Positions 1-5,209 of a stretch of 7,536 nt of DNA are shown one piece after another. The stretch is from assembly GCA_938004075.1 (NCBI GenBank), contig CALKWP010000036.1, positions 1 to 7,536 of the forward strand, in the 5' to 3' direction. The position numbers were made by a program, and so were the translations under genes. How positions within the stretch are numbered: position 1 is the first letter of the stretch; every line of letters begins with the position of its first letter. Source of the stretch: an uncultured Methanomassiliicoccales archaeon. Lineage in GTDB: Archaea > Thermoplasmatota > Thermoplasmata > SG8-5. The notes under the pieces are model-generated. The model did no database searches. It worked only from the letters and a program-made list of their open reading frames with translations, and was not told the origin of the DNA.

Positions 1-293
1 CCGACCGGCTTGTTGAATTCCAGGCTCAGGTCGGTAAGCTTCCGGCTTGCCTGGCTCATTATGACCGTGTCATGGCCTGTCTCGCCCTCGATGACCGCGC
101 CCAGCGCGACGACGCCATCAATGTTCTTCTTGGCCAGCATGTTCTTCACGGCCAGGGGCATGTCGTAGACCCCTGGAACATGGATGATTTGCTCCACCTT
201 GGCGCCGAGGAATTCGGCATGGCTCTTCGCCCGTTCCAGCATTGATTGCGTTATGTCGTAGTTGAATTCGCTCACCACTATTCCTATTTTCAT
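1..293 (-). CDS. ribH: 6,7-dimethyl-8-ribityllumazine synthase, partial (C-terminus beyond the window)
   Basis: Condenses 5-amino-6-ribitylaminouracil with 3,4-dihydroxy-2-butanone 4-phosphate to give 6,7-dimethyl-8-ribityllumazine, the penultimate step of riboflavin synthesis. The start ATG is at 293-291, behind a strong Shine-Dalgarno (AGGGAGGT, 307-300) with 6-nt spacing. The visible 97 complete residues begin MKIGIVVSEFN, containing the substrate-binding E-F-N block. They continue with HVPGVYDMPLAV (about 38-49) and the signature GAVIEGETGHD (about 65-75), whose His is the expected catalytic general acid/base. They end in LEFNKPVG. The archaeal family is about 135-140 residues long, so some 40 C-terminal residues lie left of base 1. 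It is the last visible gene of the rib operon, 18 nt downstream of ribC. Family motifs are recalled, not searched; identification is very secure. Confidence 0.95.
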   Translation of the reverse strand, partial: MKIGIVVSEFNYDITQSMLERAKSHAEFLGAKVEQIIHVPGVYDMPLAVKNMLAKKNIDGVVALGAVIEGETGHDTVIMSQASRKLTDLSLEFNKPV

Positions 294-299
294 GTTTTT

Positions 300-307
300 A
301 CCTCCCT
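300..307 (-). promoter_or_regulatory. Shine-Dalgarno site of ribH
   Basis: AGGGAGGT on the minus strand, 6 nt before the ribH ATG, in the 18-nt ribC-ribH gap. It fixes the ribH start and shows that internal operon genes here use leadered, SD-driven initiation. Confidence 0.8.
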
Positions 308-311
308 ATTT

Positions 312-776
312 TCATTGTATCCTTCCTGCATCGTCAAATCCCTGGCGCTGGCCCGTGCCCGCCATCTTCGCCAATCTCTCCGGCCTGAAAAGCAGGTCAT
401 ACGCGTTCACCGCATGCTCCCTGGCCCTCTTCTGCGCCAGCTTCTTCAGCTCCTTCTCATTCTTTGCCTCGTCCTCATGGACGAAGACCTCGATTATGTG
501 CTTGCCTGTGAGTATCTGAACCTGAATGAGACCTGTTGAAGCCTCATGCGCGCAAACCTTGTCTATCGATTGGCCGCCGGGCATGCCCAGCGCGATGACC
601 AGGTCGCATTTTCTCTCATCGAACAATTTCTTGCAGGCTACCGGTAAATCCTTCACCCCGGGAACCGTGTATCTCTCTATCCTGAAGCCAGTGCCTGTGG
701 ATTTTAACTCGTCAATGGCTTCAGCGCCCATGTCCACCCTGGCGAATGTCGTGTCGGCGATGCCAATGAGCTTCAT
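312..776 (-). CDS. ribC: Archaeal riboflavin synthase (RibC)
   Basis: Dismutates two molecules of 6,7-dimethyl-8-ribityllumazine to riboflavin and 5-amino-6-ribitylaminouracil. This is the archaeal enzyme, homologous to lumazine synthase and unrelated to the bacterial RibE trimer. The 154-residue product resembles the Methanocaldococcus jannaschii protein as I recall it: DTTFARVDM (8-16), TVPGVKDLPVACKKL (37-51), ALGMPG (62-67), VCAHEAS (74-80), HIIEVFVHEDEA (93-104) and a C-terminal MAG-G-RQGFDDAG block (138-151). The frame is open upstream to 818, but the start at 776 is preferred. It gives the family N-terminus, has a GGAGG site (785-781) 4 nt upstream, and makes an ATGA overlap with the ribL stop (773-776), implying translational coupling. 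No domain or key motif is missing. Confidence 0.96.
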   Translation of the reverse strand: MKLIGIADTTFARVDMGAEAIDELKSTGTGFRIERYTVPGVKDLPVACKKLFDERKCDLVIALGMPGGQSIDKVCAHEASTGLIQVQILTGKHIIEVFVHEDEAKNEKELKKLAQKRAREHAVNAYDLLFRPERLAKMAGTGQRQGFDDAGRIQ

Positions 777-1225
777 CTGCCCTCCACCCTCTTCAGCTTT
801 TCCTCGGCCAGGTACCATTCGATGACTTTCTGCATTATCTTCCTGGAACCGGTCAAATCATGATCCAGCTGCGGTAATCGAACTATCCTGGCAGCAAGGC
901 CGCGCTTCTCCAGCTCGGCCTTTATCTCCTGCTCCCCGTGATGCTGGTCGAAGCCAAGCGCGATTATGTCCGGCTTGAGTTCTTCCACAATCTTGAACAT
1001 GTCTCCATCATGGCCCAGCACTGCCCGGTCAACCGGTCTAAGGGCCGCAATCATCTTCAGCCTCATGTCCTGCGGGGTTATCGGCTCATGCTTTCTGGCT
1101 CGCACCGTGTTATCCGTCGCCACAACGACTATCAGTTCATCCCCGAGTTTCTTTGCCTCTTCCAGGAAATGCAGATGCCCCGGGTGCAGGATGTCGAACA
1201 CCCCGGAAGCCATCACTTTGACCAT
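773..1225 (-). CDS. ribL: Archaeal FAD synthetase (FMN adenylyltransferase, RibL)
   Basis: Transfers AMP from ATP to FMN to make FAD; a small nucleotidyltransferase of the cytidylyltransferase superfamily. The 150-residue product has the N-terminal strand VKVMASGVFDILHPGH with the catalytic HxGH at 14-17, then LGDELIVVVATD (28-39) and ELKPDIIALGFDQ (82-94). A C-terminal TGSRKIMQ block (125-132) replaces the usual ISTT-type motif. An ATG 9 nt further upstream (1234) is in frame, but the AGGAGGT site directly abuts it; only the ATG at 1225 has proper 9-nt spacing. The gene overlaps the end of ribB by 13 nt and the start of ribC by 4 nt. The protein contains no cysteine at all, which is notable because C-terminal cysteines were reported to matter in the M. 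jannaschii enzyme. A related glycerol-3-phosphate or other cytidylyltransferase is possible on sequence alone; the rib operon context argues for RibL. Confidence 0.9.
   Translation of the reverse strand: MVKVMASGVFDILHPGHLHFLEEAKKLGDELIVVVATDNTVRARKHEPITPQDMRLKMIAALRPVDRAVLGHDGDMFKIVEELKPDIIALGFDQHHGEQEIKAELEKRGLAARIVRLPQLDHDLTGSRKIMQKVIEWYLAEEKLKRVEGR
781..787 (-). promoter_or_regulatory. Shine-Dalgarno site of ribC
   Basis: Minus-strand TGGAGGG lies inside the 3' end of ribL, with its GGAGG 4 nt before the ribC ATG. It supports the 776 start over the longer open frame. Confidence 0.65.
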
Positions 1226-1911
1226 GATTTCCATACCTCCTGAACCTCATATCCCTCCAGGAATATGAATCCATTGGATTCCGCGAATTTTCTCGCATCA
1301 GGCCTCGAGAGCGCTTTTCCATCATCGCCCATCATCTCGCAGATGGTGGCGGTCGGCGGCAGCCCGGCCATTATGCACATGGCCGTTGACAGTTCAGTGT
1401 GGCCTATACGGTCCTTCAGCAGCTCCTTGGATGTCCTGAGCAAGAACACATGGCCAGGCACCCTGAAGCCCTTGGTGAATGACTTCAGCGGGTTCTCCGA
1501 TTTGCCGAGTTGGACTTCCCCAATCAGTTTCCCGAATTCCGCGATCGTGAGCGCCCGGTCGATGTCCGTTATCCCGGTATAGCATTTTCTATGATTGATG
1601 GTGATGGAGAACGCTGATTTCGTGTCGTATGGCAGCGTGTCCGGCAGGGAATTCCTGAGTACTGGATGAACAGCCTGCGCGGTCTTGAAGACATCCACCA
1701 GGAAAGGCAATCCGATCTTCTCAGCAATCTCGTCGGAAACCGTGGTGCAGATGAGCCCGCCGCCATTCTTCCTCATGAACCTCACGTTCTCATGAGTGAC
1801 CGTTCCCGAAGCGAACAGTATGTCCGTTTCCTCCTCCCTTCCATCCGCGTCGTAAACGAAGACGGGCTTGCTGTTTTTAAGGTCGTCCAGTGCCTTTTTC
1901 ATTTTGTCCAT
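1213..1911 (-). CDS. ribB: 3,4-dihydroxy-2-butanone 4-phosphate synthase (RibB)
   Basis: Converts ribulose 5-phosphate to 3,4-dihydroxy-2-butanone 4-phosphate plus formate (Mg2+-dependent), supplying the four-carbon unit used by RibH. The 232-residue product is a single-domain enzyme of the size expected for archaea, with no GTP cyclohydrolase II or riboflavin kinase fusion. Visible motifs are the acidic active-site loop DADGREEETDI (21-31), R-x-x-GGGLIC (48-55), FSITINHRKCYTGITDIDRALTI (101-123), RVPGHVFLLR (150-159), GHTELS (170-175) and ICEMMGDDG (190-198). All expected catalytic regions are intact. It is the first gene of the rib operon. The ATG at 1911 has no convincing SD, but a TATA-like box is centred about 27 bp upstream, which fits a leaderless mRNA. 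A second in-frame ATG (1902) is less favoured. ribL overlaps its 3' end. Confidence 0.96.
   Translation of the reverse strand: MDKMKKALDDLKNSKPVFVYDADGREEETDILFASGTVTHENVRFMRKNGGGLICTTVSDEIAEKIGLPFLVDVFKTAQAVHPVLRNSLPDTLPYDTKSAFSITINHRKCYTGITDIDRALTIAEFGKLIGEVQLGKSENPLKSFTKGFRVPGHVFLLRTSKELLKDRIGHTELSTAMCIMAGLPPTATICEMMGDDGKALSRPDARKFAESNGFIFLEGYEVQEVWKSWSK
1235..1241 (-). promoter_or_regulatory. Shine-Dalgarno site that decides the ribL start
   Basis: AGGAGGT on the minus strand. It touches the upstream ATG (1234, zero spacing) but is 9 nt from the ATG at 1225, so it selects the shorter RibL product. It lies within ribB coding sequence. Confidence 0.8.
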
Positions 1912-1934
1912 GCATTTCCCGGTGAAGATGGATG

Positions 1935-1942
1935 TATATTAA
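1935..1942 (-). promoter_or_regulatory. Probable TATA box of the rib operon
   Basis: Minus-strand TTAATATA, centred about 27.5 bp before the ribB ATG at 1911. In archaea transcription starts about 25-27 bp downstream of the TATA centre, so the transcript would begin at or within a base or two of the ATG (leaderless). A short inverted repeat, CAAAT-A-ATTTG (1958-1968), lies 16 bp upstream of the box and could be part of an operator; that is a guess. Confidence 0.6.
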
Positions 1943-1992
1943 TGAATTTGTATGTACCAAATAATTTGTAGAATTGGCGCAGATGGAAACCA

Positions 1993-2000
1993 TTTAAATA
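1993..2000 (+). promoter_or_regulatory. Probable TATA box of the M29-like gene
   Basis: TTTAAATA, a near-consensus archaeal TATA box, preceded by purine-rich GGAAACCA as a possible BRE. Its centre is 27.5 bp from the GTG at 2024 and 33.5 bp from the ATG at 2030. Start-site selection would fall near 2023, giving a leaderless or nearly leaderless transcript. The 112-bp region 1912-2023 holds this promoter and the divergent rib promoter, and no gene. Confidence 0.7.
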
Positions 2001-2023
2001 GCTATTGAGCAATTTGGTGCCGA

Positions 2024-2971
2024 GTGGTTATGGCAATTTCCGACGGGGCTAAGGTTACAATCGAGACATGCTTGAATGTCAGGAAGGGCGAGCACGTTCT
2101 TGTTCTCACGGACGATTCGAAGGAAGCGATAGCTCAGCATCTGTACCAAGCATCCCTCAACGTCGGCGCTGAAACGGTTCTGGTCAAGATTCCAGACCTG
2201 AAGAATGACGGCCAGGAGCCGCCCGTTTCCATCGCCAGGCTCATGAAAGAGATGGACGTCGTCGTGATCACCACCGAGAAAACAATGTCCCATAGCGCGG
2301 CACGGCGCAGGGCCACAAGGAACGGCGCCAGGATCGCCACCATGCCAGGGATAACCGTCCAGATGATGGACGAAGGCGGCATGACCGCCGATTTCAAGGA
2401 GATAAGGCGCAGCATCTTCAGGGTGGCCAGGAAATTGCGAAAGTCCCGGATCCTCAGAATTGTCACCGAGCTGGGCACCGACATTCGCATGGACATAACC
2501 GGCAGAACCTGGATAACCGACGATAGCGGCATATGCCACAGGAAGGGGGATTTTACGAATCTCCCGGCAGGCGAACTATTCATTTCCCCGGTCGAAGGCT
2601 CAGCCAACGGCATAATCATGGTGGATGGCACATTCATGGACACATTGCAGGAGCCAGTCAAGGTTTCAGTGAAGGACGGCATTGCAGACCGGATAACCGG
2701 CGCTCACGATGTTGTCAAGGAACTCAACAAGGGCGGGAGAGATGCCCGCAACATTGCCAAGTTCGGAATGGGGCTCAACCCGAACGCCAAGCTGGTGGGC
2801 AGCATTCTGGAGGATTCCAAGGTCCTGGGCACTGTCAACATCGGTTTCGGAGACAACTCAATGTTTGGTGGGCACGTGAAGAGCTCGGTCCACGTGCTAG
2901 GCGTGATAAAAACCCCCACTATAACAGTCGATAACGTCCTGATAATGAAGGAAGGCGTCCTCAAAGCGTAA
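2024..2971 (+). CDS. M29-type aminopeptidase homologue, possibly lacking metal ligands
   Basis: A 315-residue protein of the short M29 / leucyl aminopeptidase (COG2309-like) family; canonical members are two-metal exopeptidases. Family features seen are LNVRKGEHVLVLTD (17-30), NLPAGELFISPVEGSANG (179-196), GMGLNPNA (248-255), ILEDSKVLGTV (261-271), GFGDNSMFGG (274-283) and VHVLGVI-TPTI (289-300). From recalled family motifs, the metal ligands should be E in the LPxGE block (present, E184), E before the GxGxNP block (here K246), H in GTVHI (here N272), then H-x-D (here H290 with L292). Three of five expected ligands therefore appear replaced, so activity is doubtful and the protein may be a divergent non-peptidase member. 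The GTG start is chosen because it lies 27.5 bp from the TATA box; ATG at 2030 is the alternative. The basic stretch RKLRKSR (136-142) is also notable. The gene converges on map with a 3-nt gap. Confidence 0.82.
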   Translation: MVMAISDGAKVTIETCLNVRKGEHVLVLTDDSKEAIAQHLYQASLNVGAETVLVKIPDLKNDGQEPPVSIARLMKEMDVVVITTEKTMSHSAARRRATRNGARIATMPGITVQMMDEGGMTADFKEIRRSIFRVARKLRKSRILRIVTELGTDIRMDITGRTWITDDSGICHRKGDFTNLPAGELFISPVEGSANGIIMVDGTFMDTLQEPVKVSVKDGIADRITGAHDVVKELNKGGRDARNIAKFGMGLNPNAKLVGSILEDSKVLGTVNIGFGDNSMFGGHVKSSVHVLGVIKTPTITVDNVLIMKEGVLKA

Positions 2972-2974
2972 TGC

Positions 2975-3865
2975 TTATCTGGTGGTCACGATGCATTCCT
3001 TGTGCGTTATTATGACCGTGTGCTCGAATTGAGATACCATCCCGCCCTTGACCTCGCTCAGGATCGGGTAGGTGGCAAGTATCCCGTGGCGCAGCAGCTT
3101 CTTGAGTGCCTTCTCCGGCCTTTCGCACCTCTTCGCAACCCAGCGTTCCGGGAACGGCATGAATTTGAATTCGGCATGAATCTGCCTGGTCAATTCATCA
3201 ATATCTTCGTCACCAGTATCTTTCAGCCTCAGCAGCTTGAAGATATTCCCGCTCTTCCTGCCCGCGACCCTTCCAGCGCCGTTGGTGGCGAACGGCTCTA
3301 TTGCGACAGCCATGCCGGGCTTGAGGTCGGCGTTTGTGCGGTCATCAACATTCGGGATGCTCACTCCGGCATGCAGATTGAACCTCTCCAGGCTGTGGCC
3401 GGTTAGATTGCACACTGGCTCGTATCCCCTGGACCGGATGACATTCTCAATGTTCGCTCCAATCTTTCGGACCAGAATTCCGGGCACCAGGCTTTCCAGG
3501 GTCATTTCAAGCGAGTCCCTTGCAGCCTCAATCAGCGGCGTCCACTTGCTGGTGGTGACCTCGACAGTAAGGGCAGTATCAGCAATGTAGCCATCAACAT
3601 GCACCCCCAGGTCAAGCTTGACAATCTCCCCGGACTTGAACCTCAGCGTGTCGTCGGAGCGCGGCGTGTAATGCGCGGCAACGCTGTCAATAGCCAGATT
3701 CACCGGGAATGCGGGCTTGCCTCCCAATCGGATGGTCTCACTCTCGATGAATTCGGCAACGTCAAGAAGCAGATTCCCCTCTTTTATCATCTCAACTGCC
3801 TGGGCTCTCACTTTTGCGGCAATGGCCCCGGCCTTGAGGTACTTCTCTTTGACATCATCTTCCAT
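2975..3865 (-). CDS. map: Methionine aminopeptidase, type 2 (MetAP2)
   Basis: Removes the initiator methionine from nascent proteins whose second residue is small; a cytoplasmic di-metal enzyme of family M24. The 296-residue length matches archaeal MetAP2, without the N-terminal extension of eukaryotic enzymes. Family residues are all present: H65 (AAHYTP), D85 (VKLDLG), D96 (GYIADTA), H157 (LTGHSLERF), H165 (NLHAG), E190 (VAIEPF) and E281 (SQFEHT). The insert between about 212 and 270 is the helical type 2 insertion, including FPERWVAKR (238-246). The start ATG at 3865 overlaps the end of the upstream TsaC gene by 11 nt, with purine-rich AGGGAAGG (3876-3869) upstream as a weak SD. It is the last gene of the MBL-tsaC-map operon. 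Function is considered secure. Confidence 0.97.
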   Translation of the reverse strand: MEDDVKEKYLKAGAIAAKVRAQAVEMIKEGNLLLDVAEFIESETIRLGGKPAFPVNLAIDSVAAHYTPRSDDTLRFKSGEIVKLDLGVHVDGYIADTALTVEVTTSKWTPLIEAARDSLEMTLESLVPGILVRKIGANIENVIRSRGYEPVCNLTGHSLERFNLHAGVSIPNVDDRTNADLKPGMAVAIEPFATNGAGRVAGRKSGNIFKLLRLKDTGDEDIDELTRQIHAEFKFMPFPERWVAKRCERPEKALKKLLRHGILATYPILSEVKGGMVSQFEHTVIITHKECIVTTR

Positions 3866-4475
3866 GTGCCTTCCCTGCCTCCGCCGCTGACATTGCGCCT
3901 TCCCTAATTATTCTTTGCCCTGCACCAGTGTAATCTATCAATGTCGTGGGCGCTCCATTCAATGGCCCGGCGTCAATGTAAATCGGGACTCGATCACCGA
4001 ACTGGCCAATCACCCCGGCAATGCTGGAAGGCGTCAGAGTCCCATGAATATTCGCGGAGGTCGCAGTGATCGGGCCAACGCATTCAACCAGTGAAGCGGT
4101 CAATTCGCTGCATGGTAGCCTCACTGCGATAGTGCCATTGTGGAGAAGCGATGCTGGCGCTCCATCGCGAGCCATAAATATCGCGGTGATGCGCCAGTCC
4201 CCCGACGCCATGAAATATCCCGCATTGTCAGTGACATGGCACAATTTATGTATCTGCGCTGCGGTTGCCATTATCGAGAGCGGCATACCCGGAGGCCGGT
4301 TCTTCAGTTCGTTGAGGCGCTGAATGCCCGGCTCGGAGTAAATGCTGGCTCCAAGGCCGTAAAGCGTGTTCGTTGGGAAAACGATGACGCTGCCATCATC
4401 CAATATTTGCTTGATTTTTTTCAGGAATTCGGCAGGAAGGCCCCGCTCCGCGGCCCATTTAAATATTTCCGGCAT
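3855..4475 (-). CDS. Threonylcarbamoyl-AMP synthase, TsaC/YrdC/Sua5 family
   Basis: Makes L-threonylcarbamoyladenylate from threonine, bicarbonate and ATP, the first step of tRNA t6A37 modification; the KEOPS complex then transfers the group. The 206-residue product is a single YrdC domain without the extra C-terminal Sua5 domain. Motifs are IVFPTNTLYGLGASIY (31-46), LKNRPPGMPLSIM (57-69), AVRLP (117-121), GPITATSANIHG (134-145), DAGPLNGAPTTLID (168-181) and a terminal IIREGA (189-194). The substrate-binding K-x-R (K58, R60) and S-x-N (S140, N142) are both intact. The ATG at 4475 lies 2 nt after the stop of the MBL gene, which suggests translational coupling; only a weak GGGGAG lies upstream. 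It overlaps map by 11 nt. A YciO-like paralogue of unknown function is the main alternative, but the intact tetrad favours TsaC. Confidence 0.92.
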   Translation of the reverse strand: MPEIFKWAAERGLPAEFLKKIKQILDDGSVIVFPTNTLYGLGASIYSEPGIQRLNELKNRPPGMPLSIMATAAQIHKLCHVTDNAGYFMASGDWRITAIFMARDGAPASLLHNGTIAVRLPCSELTASLVECVGPITATSANIHGTLTPSSIAGVIGQFGDRVPIYIDAGPLNGAPTTLIDYTGAGQRIIREGAMSAAEAGKAHGR

Positions 4476-4477
4476 GG

Positions 4478-5131
4478 CTATCCGAATCTCCCCATCAATC
4501 CAAGGCTTCGGAGGCTCATGGCGACATGCTCCCTGGCAGTGCCGATGACCGCGGGCCCGTGGCCCGGATACATGCTCTCGAATTGCATCCCATCAAGCTT
4601 CGCAATGGATGCAAGAAGCTGGTCATAACTTCCAGTTTGGAAATCCCACCTGCCCACGCCGCCATCAGCGAAGACAGTGTCACCTGAAAAGAGCTTTTCT
4701 CCGGAAATAAGGCAGATGCTGCCTATGGTATGGCCGGGCGTGTGCACCACAGTAAGACTCTCCCCGCCGCCAAGGTCGATGATGTCCCCGTCCCGAAGTT
4801 CCGAGACTGGCATGGGCTCAATCTCACTCCCGAACATCCTGGCCCCTGTGGAGTCCTGGTCCCCGGCCCTGAGCGCATCGGCATCATCCTGATGCACCAT
4901 TATGTCGCCACCGAACTCCCTCTGGAAAGCCAGCGCCCCGCCGACATGGTCTATGTGCCTGTGAGTGAGTATGATATGGCTTAACTTTCTCCCGTCTAGT
5001 ATCTCAGCCATCCTGGCCGCCTCGTGGAGGATGCTCTGCTCCATGCCAGCATCCACAAGGCAGGGCTCTTTTGCGTCTATCAGGAAAATGTTTCCGCTGA
5101 AGCCACGACCCCCTATCGAATGGACATCCAT
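4478..5131 (-). CDS. Metallo-beta-lactamase-fold hydrolase (glyoxalase II-like)
   Basis: A 217-residue single-domain MBL-fold protein, probably a cytoplasmic metal-dependent hydrolase; the substrate cannot be told from sequence. The full metal-binding set is visible: THRHIDHVGG with H57, H59, D61 and H62, then TPGH (H134), FSGDTVF (D151) and YPGHGP (H191). The layout is that of the glyoxalase II-like group. The open frame continues to 5422, but its upstream part is antisense to folP and lacks family character. The start at 5131 gives MDVHSIGGRGFSGNIF, the usual first strand, and is 26.5 bp from a TATA-like box. An ATG at 5146 would add five residues and is possible. It is the first gene of an operon with tsaC and map, divergent from folP. 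Any role shared with t6A or methionine removal is conjecture. Confidence 0.88.
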   Translation of the reverse strand: MDVHSIGGRGFSGNIFLIDAKEPCLVDAGMEQSILHEAARMAEILDGRKLSHIILTHRHIDHVGGALAFQREFGGDIMVHQDDADALRAGDQDSTGARMFGSEIEPMPVSELRDGDIIDLGGGESLTVVHTPGHTIGSICLISGEKLFSGDTVFADGGVGRWDFQTGSYDQLLASIAKLDGMQFESMYPGHGPAVIGTAREHVAMSLRSLGLMGRFG

Positions 5132-5153
5132 GGCATCCGAAATCATTCCCGGG

Positions 5154-5161
5154 ATACTTAT
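5154..5161 (-). promoter_or_regulatory. Candidate TATA box of the MBL-tsaC-map operon
   Basis: Minus-strand ATAAGTAT, centred 26.5 bp before the ATG at 5131, the spacing expected for leaderless initiation. It is a weak match to the archaeal consensus. An alternative is the reverse reading of the folP TATA region (GATTTAAT, 5182-5189), which would give a short 5' leader. Confidence 0.4.
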
Positions 5162-5180
5162 GCCTTTCCCAATTGAAAGG

Positions 5181-5188
5181 ATTAAATC
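5181..5188 (+). promoter_or_regulatory. Probable TATA box of folP
   Basis: ATTAAATC, preceded by TTGAAAGG as a possible BRE and centred 25.5 bp upstream of the folP ATG at 5210. This predicts a leaderless transcript and supports the long-extension start of folP. Confidence 0.55.
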
Positions 5189-5209
5189 TGGAAACGCATT
5201 CCCCAATTC

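Noticed and set aside
777..818. Extra 14 residues at the RibC N-terminus
   Set aside because: They lie inside ribL and are low-complexity (Gly/Glu-rich); the SD site and the family N-terminus select the ATG at 776.
1994..2682. Large minus-strand open frames opposite the M29-like gene
   Set aside because: They are mirror frames of a well-supported coding region, lack recognisable motifs and have no SD or promoter support.
4456..4467. TATA-like TTTAAATA near the start of tsaC
   Set aside because: It encodes the IFK residues of TsaC and has no suitably placed plus-strand start; chance match.
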